Source: Nodosilinea sp. FACHB-131 (GTDB taxonomy: Bacteria; Cyanobacteriota; Cyanobacteriia; Phormidesmidales; Phormidesmidaceae). Taken from it: 64,000 nucleotides of DNA. Below, piece by piece: positions 54,949 through 63,662 of the stretch. The notes beneath the pieces were generated by a model. It searched no databases. It was given only the letters and a program-made list of their open reading frames with translations, and was not told the DNA's origin. The stretch covers positions 62,001 through 126,000 of the forward strand of contig NZ_JACJOF010000013.1 of the NCBI RefSeq assembly GCF_014695395.1, read 5' to 3'. The position numbers were made by a program, and so were the translations under genes. How positions within the stretch are numbered: the first letter of the stretch is position 1; each line of letters starts with the position of its first letter.

Positions 54949-56898
54949 TCACTGCCCCTGCCACTGCTGAATCTCCTGCTGGGCCTGGTCGTAGGCGCTG
55001 GTGCCAGGGGGCACCAGGCCAGCGGCGGAGATCGCACCGGGAAGCTGGCCGGAGGCGGCGCGGGCGCGGGCGATCGCCAAAATATCACGGCTCCACTGGT
55101 CGATGCGCTCCTGGGCGATCGCCGACTCGGGGTAGTCGGGGGGAATTTGCTGAGCGATCGCGATCGCCGACTGGAACGAGGTGGCCTGGTCGGGCTGAAG
55201 TAAGCTCTGGGCCTCTTGCAGCAGCTGCCGGTTGACTCGGCTCTGCTCCCATTTTTGAATTTGGGCCTGGGCCTGCCCCCAGGTTTCGCCCTGATCTTCG
55301 GGCACCAGGCGGGCAGCCGAAATGGCGGCATCTAAATCACCTGCAGCGGCTCGGCCTTCGGCCAGGTCCAAAATCACCAAACTCCAGCGCTCAATGTCGG
55401 CTTGGGCCTGCTCGTAGGCCGGATCCCCGACCGGTACCTGCCGAGCTTGCTCAATGGCATCGTTAAAGAGGGAGGCCGAAACCGGCTCAATTAGACGGCG
55501 AGCCTGGTTGAGGGCAGCCCCCCCGGACAGCTCAGCGTTGGTATAGCCAATTTCAGCCTGGTCAACCAGGGCTTCATAGTCTTCGGGACGCTCGCCCTCA
55601 GGAATTTGGGTTAGCCAGCTCAGCGCCTCGCCAAACTGACGCTGGTCAAGGGCCGTTCTAGCTCGCGCTAGGGCCTCGGCACCGCTCGCAGCCGCGCCTG
55701 GAAATAGGGATTCCCCAACCGTTTCAGCAGCAGGAGCTTCCGCTCCGGTAGTGCCATCGGGAGGGGGGACAACGGACGGCGTGGTGGCATCGGGGGCAGA
55801 ACCTCCCCCCACAAAGCTGTCTTGGTTGCGCCACAGCACACCGAGCAGCAGCAGCCCCGCAACTAAAATTCCCCAACGCTGCCAGGGCACCAGGTTTGAG
55901 GCAGCCGACTGCCCCGGAGCGGCTGGCTTCGTGACCTCCGGCAAAACTCCTGGTGGCAGCTCCGGTTCAACCGGCTTGGTTGGTGGCCAAGGCTTCATAA
56001 ACTCGTTGTTGGGCGGTTCTACGGGCACCGGGGTTGGGTAAGTGGGCCAGCTTAGGCTCGGCTCCACGGGCATGGAAATGCCTGGCTCGGGCTGAGGTTC
56101 TGGCAGCATCTCAGGTTGGGGCATGACACCAACAGGCATTTGGCCCACTAGGCTGGAGGGCACGAGCATGGCGTACTGCTGGCCGGGGGGCACCACGGCT
56201 ACGGGGTTTTGCGCCGGTCGCCAGTGATGCTGGCACAGCTCAGGCACGCGATCGCGCAGGTAATCGACCAGTTGTGCTAGGGTCAAACAGCCGTGGAACC
56301 GCATCCCTTCGATTAAGGCTTCGGTAAACAGGCCGTGGCGCACCGCCAGCGTCTCCTGAGAAAACTGGTTGGGCTGGCAGGAGAGCACCAGAGGAATCTC
56401 CAGACTTTTAGCCAGAGCCAGGGTTTGATCGCCTAGGTTGCCGCCCCCAGAAGCAGGGCTAAGAGCGCTCTGGGGCCGGTTCATGTCGAGCATGACAATG
56501 GATTGGCGATGATTCCCCTGGGCCAATTGATTCAGCAGCGTTTCTACCAAAATGCCGGTTTGCTCAATGCGGTTGGGGTCAGCATCGATGGGCAGCAGGT
56601 AATCCTTTCCCTGCCACTGCACCCCGTAGCCGCTAAAGAAAAACCACACCGTATCCTCGGGGCCAGCGCGATCGCAGCTCTGGGCCAGCCGTTGCAGCAT
56701 CACCTCGCGGGTCGGCGCAGCCGCCCCTTCATAAATCACCGCAGAAATATCCGTCAGCAGTGAGCAATACTGGGCCGGCAACCCTACCTCGGCCACCAAA
56801 AAGTCTCGCAGTTCGAGGGCGTCAAACTGGGCATACATGAGGGGCTGAAGCGATTGATATTGGTTGATGCCAACAATAACGGGCCAGTGGCTTGCCAT
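54949..56898 (-). CDS. Caspase-fold (orthocaspase) protein with Tyr/Asn at catalytic sites, TPR-like tail
   Basis: 649-residue protein from ATG 56898 (MASHWPVIVGINQYQ). Residues 1-250 form a peptidase C14/caspase-like p20 domain: NQYQSLQPLMYAQFDALELRDFL, FFFSGYGVQWQGKDYLLP and IVMLDMNRPQS. The expected catalytic His (SGHG) is Tyr (about 89) and the expected Cys (after the LD) is Asn (about 138), so it should be proteolytically inactive. A Pro-rich linker and one transmembrane helix (WGILVAGLLLLGVLW, about 346) lead to a C-terminal tandem of about four helical repeats (GDLDAAISAARLVPE, QLPGAISAAGLVPP). A scaffold or decoy role is inferred. Confidence 0.88.
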   Translation of the reverse strand: MASHWPVIVGINQYQSLQPLMYAQFDALELRDFLVAEVGLPAQYCSLLTDISAVIYEGAAAPTREVMLQRLAQSCDRAGPEDTVWFFFSGYGVQWQGKDYLLPIDADPNRIEQTGILVETLLNQLAQGNHRQSIVMLDMNRPQSALSPASGGGNLGDQTLALAKSLEIPLVLSCQPNQFSQETLAVRHGLFTEALIEGMRFHGCLTLAQLVDYLRDRVPELCQHHWRPAQNPVAVVPPGQQYAMLVPSSLVGQMPVGVMPQPEMLPEPQPEPGISMPVEPSLSWPTYPTPVPVEPPNNEFMKPWPPTKPVEPELPPGVLPEVTKPAAPGQSAASNLVPWQRWGILVAGLLLLGVLWRNQDSFVGGGSAPDATTPSVVPPPDGTTGAEAPAAETVGESLFPGAAASGAEALARARTALDQRQFGEALSWLTQIPEGERPEDYEALVDQAEIGYTNAELSGGAALNQARRLIEPVSASLFNDAIEQARQVPVGDPAYEQAQADIERWSLVILDLAEGRAAAGDLDAAISAARLVPEDQGETWGQAQAQIQKWEQSRVNRQLLQEAQSLLQPDQATSFQSAIAIAQQIPPDYPESAIAQERIDQWSRDILAIARARAASGQLPGAISAAGLVPPGTSAYDQAQQEIQQWQGQ

Positions 56899-57092
56899 GC
56901 CTTTTGAATGCCTCTCGTACTGTAGAGTTGAGGGATGAAAATTCCCCTGCCATAGTAGCGCCTGCCTGGCCAAACGGAAGCTCTGACCAGCAACACCAAC
57001 CGGCGACAATTCTTAATTGACGATTGGCGGCTCTATCGCTAGAGTTAAAGCACTTTTTGGACATCCCGCGAGGATGTGTGGAGCAGCAGGCC

Positions 57093-57545
57093 ATGGAATT
57101 GATGTCTCTTCTAAAAAATGGGCGCGCCAAAAGACACAATAGGCCGTCCTACATTGCGTCTCTGGGAGCACGATTCACCCTAGCTGCGTTGGTGGGTTTA
57201 GGGAGTGTGGCCCTGCCGTCGTTGGTTACCCCGCCCGCAGCCCAAGCCTACACGTCGCGAGTCAACCTCTACTTGGTGCGCGAACAGGGCGAAAGCTTTG
57301 AGACTCTAGTGCAGCGCTCCGAAATCATTGCTCGGGCCGCCATTCAGCGCAGCTTCGACGCCGATGTGCTGATGACCGACGTCATCGTTACCGTCATCGG
57401 TGACAACCAGGGCATTTCTGTCCCCATTCTCACGGTGCCGGTCAGCCGCAGCGAGTGGCAGCTCTTGCCCGATGTACCGCAGTGGGCGGATTACTTTGAA
57501 GCGGCTAGGTACTTGGTCGGCGATGAGGATGCGGCTGAACCCTAG
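57093..57545 (+). CDS. Exported hypothetical protein
   Basis: 150-residue protein with an N-terminal signal sequence (basic NGRAKRHNRP, then a hydrophobic run ending TPPAAQAYT, likely cleaved after AQA). The mature part is alpha/beta with a repeated acidic/hydrophobic pattern (VLMTDVIVTVIGDNQGISVPILTVPVSRSEW). I recall similar secreted proteins across cyanobacteria but no function. ATG 57102 is an alternative start; the frame upstream of 57093 is not supported. It is divergent from the caspase-like gene. Confidence 0.72.
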   Translation: MELMSLLKNGRAKRHNRPSYIASLGARFTLAALVGLGSVALPSLVTPPAAQAYTSRVNLYLVREQGESFETLVQRSEIIARAAIQRSFDADVLMTDVIVTVIGDNQGISVPILTVPVSRSEWQLLPDVPQWADYFEAARYLVGDEDAAEP

Positions 57546-57667
57546 AGCTGGGGCAATCGTTCTAAGTTTGTTTGTGGCTCTGCACAGCTAGATAGAAAAA
57601 TAAAATTGCATAGAACAGCCTCTTGCCCTATGCTTGAAAGGTTGTGAAGTCTTAAAGTATTGCTGTC

Positions 57668-57844
57668 ATGGCGGTTCCCAAGAAGAAAACCTCCAAACAA
57701 AAGCGTGACCAGCGTCGCGCTACCTGGAAGCGCACTGCAGCGCTTCAGGCTAAGAAAGCCATGTCCCTCGGCAAGTCTGTACTCACCGGGCGGTCTACTA
57801 GCTTTGTGTATCCCAACGATGAAGAGGACGACGACGAAGAGTAA
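57668..57844 (+). CDS. rpmF: 50S ribosomal protein L32
   Basis: 58-residue ribosomal protein L32, starting [18 protein letters not shown], with the family's basic N-terminal half. The cyanobacterial/plastid type lacks the zinc-binding Cys pairs, as here, and ends in an acidic tail (DEEDDDEE). It is followed by a textbook terminator. Confidence 0.96.
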   Translation: MAVPKKKTSKQKRDQRRATWKRTAALQAKKAMSLGKSVLTGRSTSFVYPNDEEDDDEE

Positions 57845-57918
57845 AGTGCTAGGGCGATGTTCATTGGCCCTTGTGGGTTTGCCTCGTCTGTATTCAGCAA
57901 CTGAATACTACATTTTGT

Positions 57919-57948
57919 AAGCAGGATAGAGCGTCTATCCTGCTTTTT
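57919..57948 (+). terminator. Intrinsic terminator of rpmF
   Basis: AAGCAGGATAGA (57919-57930) and TCTATCCTGCTT (57934-57945) form a perfect 12-bp stem with a 3-nt loop, followed by T tract. Confidence 0.95.
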
Positions 57949-57988
57949 AAGTTAGCTTGGCGGCAGATTATTCCATTCTGCCACTACC

Positions 57989-58342
57989 ATGAACCAGCTT
58001 GACTCCAACCCAGAATCGCGCATGTGGGCGATGCTTGCTCATCTCAGCGCTCTGTCTGGCTTTGTTCTTCCCTTCGGCAATATTATTGGGCCTCTCGTCA
58101 TTTGGCTGGTTAAGCGCGACGAAATGTCCTTCGTCAATGACCAAGCCAAGGAAGCGCTCAACTTCAATATCTCCATGACCCTCTACATGGTAGTGGCAGG
58201 GATACTGATTCTTGTACTGGTTGGCATTCCCCTAATGATTGTATTAGGCATCGCCTGGCTAGTGTTGGTCATTCTAGCCTCGGTTAAGGCCAACGAAGGG
58301 ACAGCCTATCGCTATCCCCTAACGCTGCGGTTAGTAAAGTAG
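57989..58342 (+). CDS. DUF4870 family membrane protein
   Basis: 117-residue DUF4870 protein (also called Tic20-like small membrane protein). Three or four hydrophobic helices appear after the conserved start ESRMWAMLAHLSALSGFVLPFGNIIGPLVIWLVKRD, then FVNDQAKEALNFNISMTLYMV. Length and motif order match the family. Function unknown. It is convergent with the lipoprotein gene by 4 bp. Confidence 0.92.
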   Translation: MNQLDSNPESRMWAMLAHLSALSGFVLPFGNIIGPLVIWLVKRDEMSFVNDQAKEALNFNISMTLYMVVAGILILVLVGIPLMIVLGIAWLVLVILASVKANEGTAYRYPLTLRLVK

Positions 58343-58346
58343 AACG

Positions 58347-60200
58347 CTAGATAAACGGACGCGTCTCTGGAACTAGGGGCGATCGCGGAGCAACCTTAGG
58401 CTGCTCACTGCGGGGCAACTCCACCGACTCGTCGGGTTCGGCCTCTGAGGTATCTGCCTCAGGGGCTTTTTCGGTACTGGGCGGGCTGGGCTCTGCCTGT
58501 TTCTCACCTAGAGAAGGATCGGTGTAGGGTTCAACCACCTCGGGTCGTAGTTCAGGTCGCTCAGGGGCTGCCTGCTCTGGGTTAGATGACCCCTCTGGGC
58601 CAGGTATGACCTGGGGCAGGTCGCCAAAGGTATCTTCTGGGGTGGTGTTTGGGGCTGGCGTGGCGGGTGCGGGTGCCGCTGGCTGACTAATCTGGTCGCG
58701 CCACTGCTTAAAGCGGTTGAGCAACCCTTTAGGACTAGGTTCTGGAGTAGCTTTTGGGGCGGCTGGGGGAGTCGGGCGCACGGGTATAGGCGCGGGCTCC
58801 ACTTGAGGAGATAGAACGGGGGGAATCTCCGGATCTGCCAGCGGCACCATATCCTCAATGGCGTCCTTTGACTCAGGTGCGATCGAGGCAGGGGCTTCGA
58901 TCGCAGGGCGATCGGGATTAAGGGCGTCCTCTTCGGCATCTTCCCCAGCACCATTGTCTTCCGGTGTGAGTTGATCTTCCTTAGCCATCTCCGGCTCTAT
59001 CGATTTCTTTGGCAGAAGCAATGGAGTGGGTGGCGTCTCATCTTCAGGTTCAGCTGAGGAACTACCCTGGGCATCTGGAACAGTTGGTTCAGGTGCGGGT
59101 TGCTCCTGGGCTTCAGATTGAGATGGCTCCGGGGCAGCGTCTGGCTGAGTAATCTCAGGCTCAGGAGCATTCTGCTCTGGCGTTTCTACCCCAGCAAAGG
59201 GAGGTTGGGGTTCTAGTTCTGGAATCTCGGCTGGCGGCTCAGGGGCCGGAGGTACATAGGTGGGGTCAATGATACCCGCTACGTCATTTAGACCCAGTTC
59301 ACCGCGCACCAGGCGAGAGAGGGTATCGCTGCCGCCGGGCTGGTAGTCGATGATGCGCACGGTGTTGTTAAAGCGGTTATCAATGGGATTGCCGCTTTCG
59401 TCAATCAGTTCGAGCTGCACCCAGTTGCGGCCCGGCTTGAAACCCTTAAGCCAGATAGGCTGCCACTGATCAAACACAAAGCTTTGGTCGTTGACGGTGC
59501 AGCGAATGCGCCAGTCGTGCAGGTCGTCGTTGGCCTCAGCCTGGGCACTCATGTGCAGGGGCGCATTGGTGAGATAGAAGTCGAGCATGATCGGCTCGGC
59601 CCCGTAGGTCGCCTGGGGGCGGCTGTAGGTTAGCAGGGGAGCCTTAGCGTTGAGCTCGTTTTGAGGCGTGGGGGCCACAATGTGAAACGTGCGCTGGTCG
59701 AAGGCTCCCTGGTTTTTAAAGCTTTCGTGCCAGGGGCGTGAGGCAAACACGCGCAGGGTGTGGGTGCCGGGGGAAAGCCCGTCAAAGGTAATCGGTTCTG
59801 ACAGGTCGTAGACCGCTGTGTAGGGCTCGTTGTCTAGGAACAGATGCAGGTGGGGACCGAGCTGGTAGGCGTCGTCTTTAAACAGCGGCAGACCGCGCAC
59901 CTGGAGACGCACCGAGACGCTGGTGTCGTCTAGCACTTCGCCAGGACGGGGGCTAAGAATGCGTACCTGGGGCGTGTAGGCGTCGATGATTTGCTTGAGG
60001 GTCTCTAGGGTTTCGGGGGGAGATACCTCGGCAATTTGCCCAGTGAGACGGTTGGATTGGGGGGTAGGCTCTGACAGCAGTTCGGTGGGCTGCACAGGTT
60101 TGGCGCAGCTGGACAGAAAGATCAGCGCGATCGCACAGAGGGCCACAGCTCGCCGTCCCAGTCCCATGACCTTGCGGATGAACCCTTGTGTCGTGCCCAT
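58347..60200 (-). CDS. Proline-rich lipoprotein
   Basis: 617-residue secreted lipoprotein from ATG 60200. The hydrophobic signal ends with lipobox LSSC (Cys about 32). Residues about 60-330 form a globular Ig-like region of two or three beta domains (YTPQVRILSPRPGEVLDDTSVSV, GLSPGTHTLRVFASRPWHESF, LKGFKPGRNWVQLELIDESGNPI). The rest (about 330-617) is a long Pro/Glu/Ala-rich tail that is probably disordered. A long cell-envelope scaffold is likely. I do not recognise a named family. The frame from 60242 to 60200 is not supported. Confidence 0.78.
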   Translation of the reverse strand: MGTTQGFIRKVMGLGRRAVALCAIALIFLSSCAKPVQPTELLSEPTPQSNRLTGQIAEVSPPETLETLKQIIDAYTPQVRILSPRPGEVLDDTSVSVRLQVRGLPLFKDDAYQLGPHLHLFLDNEPYTAVYDLSEPITFDGLSPGTHTLRVFASRPWHESFKNQGAFDQRTFHIVAPTPQNELNAKAPLLTYSRPQATYGAEPIMLDFYLTNAPLHMSAQAEANDDLHDWRIRCTVNDQSFVFDQWQPIWLKGFKPGRNWVQLELIDESGNPIDNRFNNTVRIIDYQPGGSDTLSRLVRGELGLNDVAGIIDPTYVPPAPEPPAEIPELEPQPPFAGVETPEQNAPEPEITQPDAAPEPSQSEAQEQPAPEPTVPDAQGSSSAEPEDETPPTPLLLPKKSIEPEMAKEDQLTPEDNGAGEDAEEDALNPDRPAIEAPASIAPESKDAIEDMVPLADPEIPPVLSPQVEPAPIPVRPTPPAAPKATPEPSPKGLLNRFKQWRDQISQPAAPAPATPAPNTTPEDTFGDLPQVIPGPEGSSNPEQAAPERPELRPEVVEPYTDPSLGEKQAEPSPPSTEKAPEADTSEAEPDESVELPRSEQPKVAPRSPLVPETRPFI

Positions 60201-60338
60201 GCTGCTATTCTCTACATCTTTACAACCAATACCATAGGCCACTTTAGGGTCTTTACAGCAATCGCCACACAGCTTTTTGCTAGCGTAGGAAAGCTGAGCT
60301 AGACTGGCTCGATGATACCCAAGGGAGGGTTGTCAGAC

Positions 60339-61052
60339 ATGCGGATAAAGCAGGCTGTTGTACTAGCGCTATCACTATTGATCGGTCTCTCGGCAGGGGC
60401 CGCCGCTGCCACCGCTTTCTACTGGAACCGGGCCACGGCGTTGCCGACCTGGTATAGCACCAGCGGTACCGATACGGCCGTGGCCGATGTCAGCACCGGC
60501 AGCGGCAACCTGCTGGAGAGCAAGCTGGCCAGTGGCCAGGGGGTGCGCTATGGCGACAACAATCGAGTTGAAATTTCTCTTACCGAGGCGGAACTGACCC
60601 AGCTGCTGGCCGAGGGCATAGCCCAGACTCCCCAGATAGCTCAGTTTTTGCCAGAGGCAGATAGTCTAAATGCCACGATTCGTGGCGATCGCGTGGCCGC
60701 CGGCATCGTTGTCAACCCCGCCAACCTGCCCACTCAATCGCTGCCTCCCCAGGCTCAGCAGGCCCTAGAGACTGCCCTGAGTAGCGTGCCCATGCTGGGC
60801 GATCGCCCCCTCTACATTGGCATCGAAGGCAGCCCTCGCGTAGACAACGGCCGCTTGGTACTGGGTAACGACACCCGCGTTCAAATTGGCCGAGTCAATC
60901 TATCGCTGGAGGATGTCGCCCGTTTGACCGGCCTCGATCCAGCTCAAATTACCGAGCGCATTAACCTTGCCCTACCTCAGGCCGGGCTCACCCTCGACGG
61001 CCTAGAGTTTGTGAATGGCGAGGCCGTGCTGCGCGGGGCCACCCAAAATTAA
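60339..61052 (+). CDS. Membrane-anchored hypothetical protein
   Basis: 237-residue protein. GGGAGGG at 60323-60329 lies 9 nt before ATG 60339, which is therefore preferred over ATG 60312. An N-terminal hydrophobic anchor (AVVLALSLLIGLSAGAAAATAFYW) is followed by an extracytoplasmic domain of two related halves (NNRVEISLTEAELTQLLAEGI and DTRVQIGRVNLSLEDVARLTG) and a C-terminal ITERINLALPQAGLTLDGLEF. It looks like a secreted beta-strand-rich protein of unknown function. It is convergent with trxA. Confidence 0.75.
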   Translation: MRIKQAVVLALSLLIGLSAGAAAATAFYWNRATALPTWYSTSGTDTAVADVSTGSGNLLESKLASGQGVRYGDNNRVEISLTEAELTQLLAEGIAQTPQIAQFLPEADSLNATIRGDRVAAGIVVNPANLPTQSLPPQAQQALETALSSVPMLGDRPLYIGIEGSPRVDNGRLVLGNDTRVQIGRVNLSLEDVARLTGLDPAQITERINLALPQAGLTLDGLEFVNGEAVLRGATQN

Positions 61053-61058
61053 GGCCGC

Positions 61059-61409
61059 TTAAACTGCCGAACCGGCTGTTACCAACGCCTCAAGCCGAGC
61101 TACCAAGTCATCCTTGGAGATGACGCCTTCGACAGTGTCAACTCGCTCCCCATTCTGAAAAAAGATCAGGGTAGGGATGGCCATCACATGGTACTGAAGA
61201 GCCAGGGCGTCTTCTTCGTCGACGTTGAGCTTAGCGACCTTGGCCCGACCGGCAAAGGTTTCGGCCAGCTCTTCCACAATCGGGTTCATAATGCGGCAGG
61301 GGCCACACCAGGCAGCCCAAAAGTCGACCAGCACCGGCACATCGCTTTGCATCACCTCGGCCTCAAAGTTGTCGGCGGTCAGGGTGAGGTAGGTTGCATC
61401 GTCAGCCAT
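61059..61409 (-). CDS. trxA: Thioredoxin
   Basis: 116-residue thioredoxin with the redox-active WCGPC (about 35) and the cis-Pro in MAIPTLIFFQNG. It reduces protein disulfides using electrons from thioredoxin reductase or ferredoxin-thioredoxin reductase. Length and motifs are canonical for the m/x/y-type thioredoxins of cyanobacteria; which subtype is not decided here. Monocistronic. Confidence 0.95.
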   Translation of the reverse strand: MADDATYLTLTADNFEAEVMQSDVPVLVDFWAAWCGPCRIMNPIVEELAETFAGRAKVAKLNVDEEDALALQYHVMAIPTLIFFQNGERVDTVEGVISKDDLVARLEALVTAGSAV

Positions 61410-61531
61410 TTCAATCTCTCCTTCTCTGCGTCGTTTTAGGTCTGCGTTGGAATTTTATGGGTAAAAAACTATCCGGCCCTCATTTTCTACGGTACTGCAA
61501 AGCCTAGGCGATGGGGTCATGATCAGCCAAC

Positions 61532-61918
61532 TTAGCGCCCTTGGGAGCAGGGGGCCGCTACCCAGCTCAGGCTGCGTTGCCACAGGGCGACAAGCTGAGA
61601 CTCTAGTTGGGAGCCAAGTTCGGCCACCAAAATACCTTCGGCGCTGGCAGCATGGTCGGTCAGCCAGGTGCCCCGCAGGGTGACTTCGAGCCAGTCGATG
61701 TCGCAGGGAGCGATGTCGATCGCCCCTTGACTTCCAGCTTTGAGCGCAGCAATCCCCGGCAGGTCGGCGGGCAGGGCAAAGGCCCCATAGCCCGGCTGCA
61801 CCACCAGGGGCTGTCCGGCCCGCAGAGCCACCAGGCTGCGCTGGGTCACCATCGCTTCTACGGTGAGGTCTAAATGCTCAATCAATAAATCTGCATCGGA
61901 ATAAGTTAGCTTCAACAT
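61532..61918 (-). CDS. Hypothetical protein
   Basis: 128-residue protein (LTYSDADLLIEHLDLTVEAMVTQRSL) with alternating strands and acidic patches, no signal peptide. It looks like a conserved cyanobacterial unknown. The C-terminus (SWVAAPCSQGR) is not distinctive. No operon partner. Confidence 0.7.
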   Translation of the reverse strand: MLKLTYSDADLLIEHLDLTVEAMVTQRSLVALRAGQPLVVQPGYGAFALPADLPGIAALKAGSQGAIDIAPCDIDWLEVTLRGTWLTDHAASAEGILVAELGSQLESQLVALWQRSLSWVAAPCSQGR

Positions 61919-62551
61919 GATCCCTCATGCTCTAATACTTGTGAACTAGTTTCGTTGCTTAAGTTTGTTGTGTCGAGGCAGCAGCGGCCCTAAAACGAAG
62001 GCCCAGCCAAGGCAATCGCACGGTGGATCACGGGCACCACAGGCGGCCTTGAGCGGCCAGACCGTGGGTGAATACCGATGCGAACCCCTGGTCTGACAAG
62101 AGGCCAACGGCGGCAATACTGCTGCAAACCCAAATTTGGAGCCCGATCGAAACGGAATTAGCCGAGAACAGCCATCCCTAGGCGCTGGGCCAGATCGGGG
62201 GTCGGGTTAATGCTGAAACAGAGAATGCTGGGAAAAATAGTGGGGATAGGGCCAGTCCATGCGTTGGCACGGCCGTCCCAAAGGGGAATCGCCCCGAGTG
62301 AGGCAGCCCATCAGCACCAAGGCTGGCCTGAACCAGAAAAAGCAATCTCCCCAAAGGCGATCGCCCCCTAGGGCGTCTCCTTTAAACAGATCACTCCTGT
62401 CAGCATCGCCTAGGGCTAACCCACCTATGGGGCGCAGTCGGCTAATCAGGCCACTAAAATACCCATCGAACCCCGCCACGACGCCCATCTGGCCAGCATC
62501 GCCCGTGGTGGTGGCGATATTCATTGCGGTGCCAGTAGACAAAATCCGTAC
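61919..62551. other. Region without confirmed gene
   Basis: From the hypothetical gene to the AT-richer control region of the RHH-like gene. The G+C-rich part at 62000-62120 has several self-complementary stretches (for example AGACC near 62056 with GGTCT near 62093) but matches no RNA family that I recognise. A weak minus-strand ORF is listed separately. Confidence 0.4.
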
Positions 62552-62554
62552 CAT
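62207..62554 (-). CDS. Doubtful hypothetical ORF
   Basis: 115 residues from ATG 62554, preceded by GAGGA at plausible spacing. Composition is unusual (Gly, Ala, Asp, Trp), with no recognised motif, and a similar-length ORF lies on the opposite strand. Weakly supported. Confidence 0.25.
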   Translation of the reverse strand: MVRILSTGTAMNIATTTGDAGQMGVVAGFDGYFSGLISRLRPIGGLALGDADRSDLFKGDALGGDRLWGDCFFWFRPALVLMGCLTRGDSPLGRPCQRMDWPYPHYFSQHSLFQH

Positions 62555-62642
62555 GGCGGAGTTCCTCAAGCGTAAAACAGCAAGGCTTAGGAAGGCATAA
62601 GAGTATCTGTTGGCTCAAGCCCGCTCGCTGAGCGAAGAGGCT

Positions 62643-62671
62643 TGACGGATACACTCTAATGACGTTAATAC
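62643..62671 (+). promoter_or_regulatory. Promoter for the RHH-like gene
   Basis: TTGACG (62643-62648), 17-nt spacer, TAATAC (62666-62671), a near-consensus sigma70-type promoter. An ACACGTGT palindrome (62673-62680) lies over the expected start site, and further inverted repeats (GTGTCTA/TAGACAC; CACAACTC 62720-62727 with GAGTTGTG 62747-62754) follow, so the leader could hold operators. Confidence 0.6.
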
Positions 62672-62804
62672 TACACGTGTAATACAAACGTGTCTAGTCT
62701 GTCTAAACTGTTAGTTAGACACAACTCATCAGTGATAACCACAACCGAGTTGTGACGCGTTCCAGAAAAAGTCTTTTATGTTCCCTTTGGAGGTGTGCCC
62801 GCTA

Positions 62805-63128
62805 ATGCCAACCCTAACTCGCGTATCGACTACTGATATGGAAGTTACCAGCATTCGCCTAGAGCGATCGCTGAAGGAAAAACTCAAAGCCCTGGCCGGT
62901 AACCGGGGGTATCAGGCGTTGATTCGCGACATTCTTTGGCAGTACGTGGAGCAAGGGCCGAGCGAATGTACGACCCAGGTACAGCCTGAGGACATTTGCG
63001 CCAGCTTTGGAGCGGTAGCTGAGCGTGAACAGGTGTGTGCCCTGACCGGTAATCCCATTCTCGCCAACCAGCCCATGCGGCTAGGGCTAACCGCCCAGGG
63101 CCGCCTCGTGCCCCTGTGTGTGGAGTGA
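62805..63128 (+). CDS. Ribbon-helix-helix-like small protein
   Basis: 107-residue protein from ATG 62805 (GGAGG at 62789-62793). The N-terminal half reads as RHH/CopG: EVTSIRLERSLKEKLKALAGNRGYQALIRDILWQYVEQ (strand then two helices). The C-terminal half (FGAVAEREQVCALTGNPILANQPMRLGL) is different and contains a Cys that might be functional. The ATG at 62778 is less likely. With its long, palindrome-containing leader it may regulate itself. Confidence 0.75.
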   Translation: MPTLTRVSTTDMEVTSIRLERSLKEKLKALAGNRGYQALIRDILWQYVEQGPSECTTQVQPEDICASFGAVAEREQVCALTGNPILANQPMRLGLTAQGRLVPLCVE

Positions 63129-63223
63129 CCTAGGGTAAAGAGCCGCAGGGCGAAGGAACAAAGTTTCCCGAGGGTGGTTAATTCTGACAGAATAGAGAAC
63201 GGTCTATTCTAGGGATTTGCCCC

Positions 63224-63661
63224 ATGACACCCTCTACCGCCACCACTCGCCACCACCAGCAGGTGCTGACCCTGCGATCGCGGGGCAAATCTCTTCAGCG
63301 GTTTACGGCTGATGTAGAGCAGGTAGTGCGGGCCTCGGGGGTCGAGACTGGGCTGTGTACGGTGTTTTTGCGCCACACTTCTGCCAGCCTGATCATTCAA
63401 GAAAATGCCGACCCCGACGTGCTGGTGGATTTGGAGAATTTTTTAGCCAAGCTGGTGCCTGAGGGCAATCACTACATCCACAGCACCGAAGGCCCTGACG
63501 ACATGCCGGCCCACATTCGCACGGTGCTAACTCACACCAGCGAAACCATTCCGGTCGTGCAGGGACGGCTGGGTCTGGGCACTTGGCAGGGGCTTTACCT
63601 GTGGGAGCACCGGGCGCGCGGGTCAAACCGCGAGGTGATCGTCCATGTCACAGGCTACTAG
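63224..63661 (+). CDS. yjbQ: YjbQ/UPF0047 family protein
   Basis: 145-residue member of the YjbQ (secondary thiamine-phosphate synthase-like) family. The conserved segments are [27 protein letters not shown] and the ending [13 protein letters not shown]; histidines in HTSAS and HYIHSTEG probably form the metal site. Cellular function is not well established; weak thiamine phosphate synthase activity is reported for the E. coli protein. The stop is 1 bp before the era start. Confidence 0.93.
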   Translation: MTPSTATTRHHQQVLTLRSRGKSLQRFTADVEQVVRASGVETGLCTVFLRHTSASLIIQENADPDVLVDLENFLAKLVPEGNHYIHSTEGPDDMPAHIRTVLTHTSETIPVVQGRLGLGTWQGLYLWEHRARGSNREVIVHVTGY

Positions 63662-63662
63662 C

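Noticed and set aside
62000-62120. Cobalamin riboswitch or RNase P RNA
   Set aside because: No conserved riboswitch core or rnpB P4 sequence was found; only generic GC-rich self-complementarity.
62259-62600. 113-aa plus-strand ORF
   Set aside because: Arg/Pro-rich, no motif, opposed by another weak ORF; neither is convincing.
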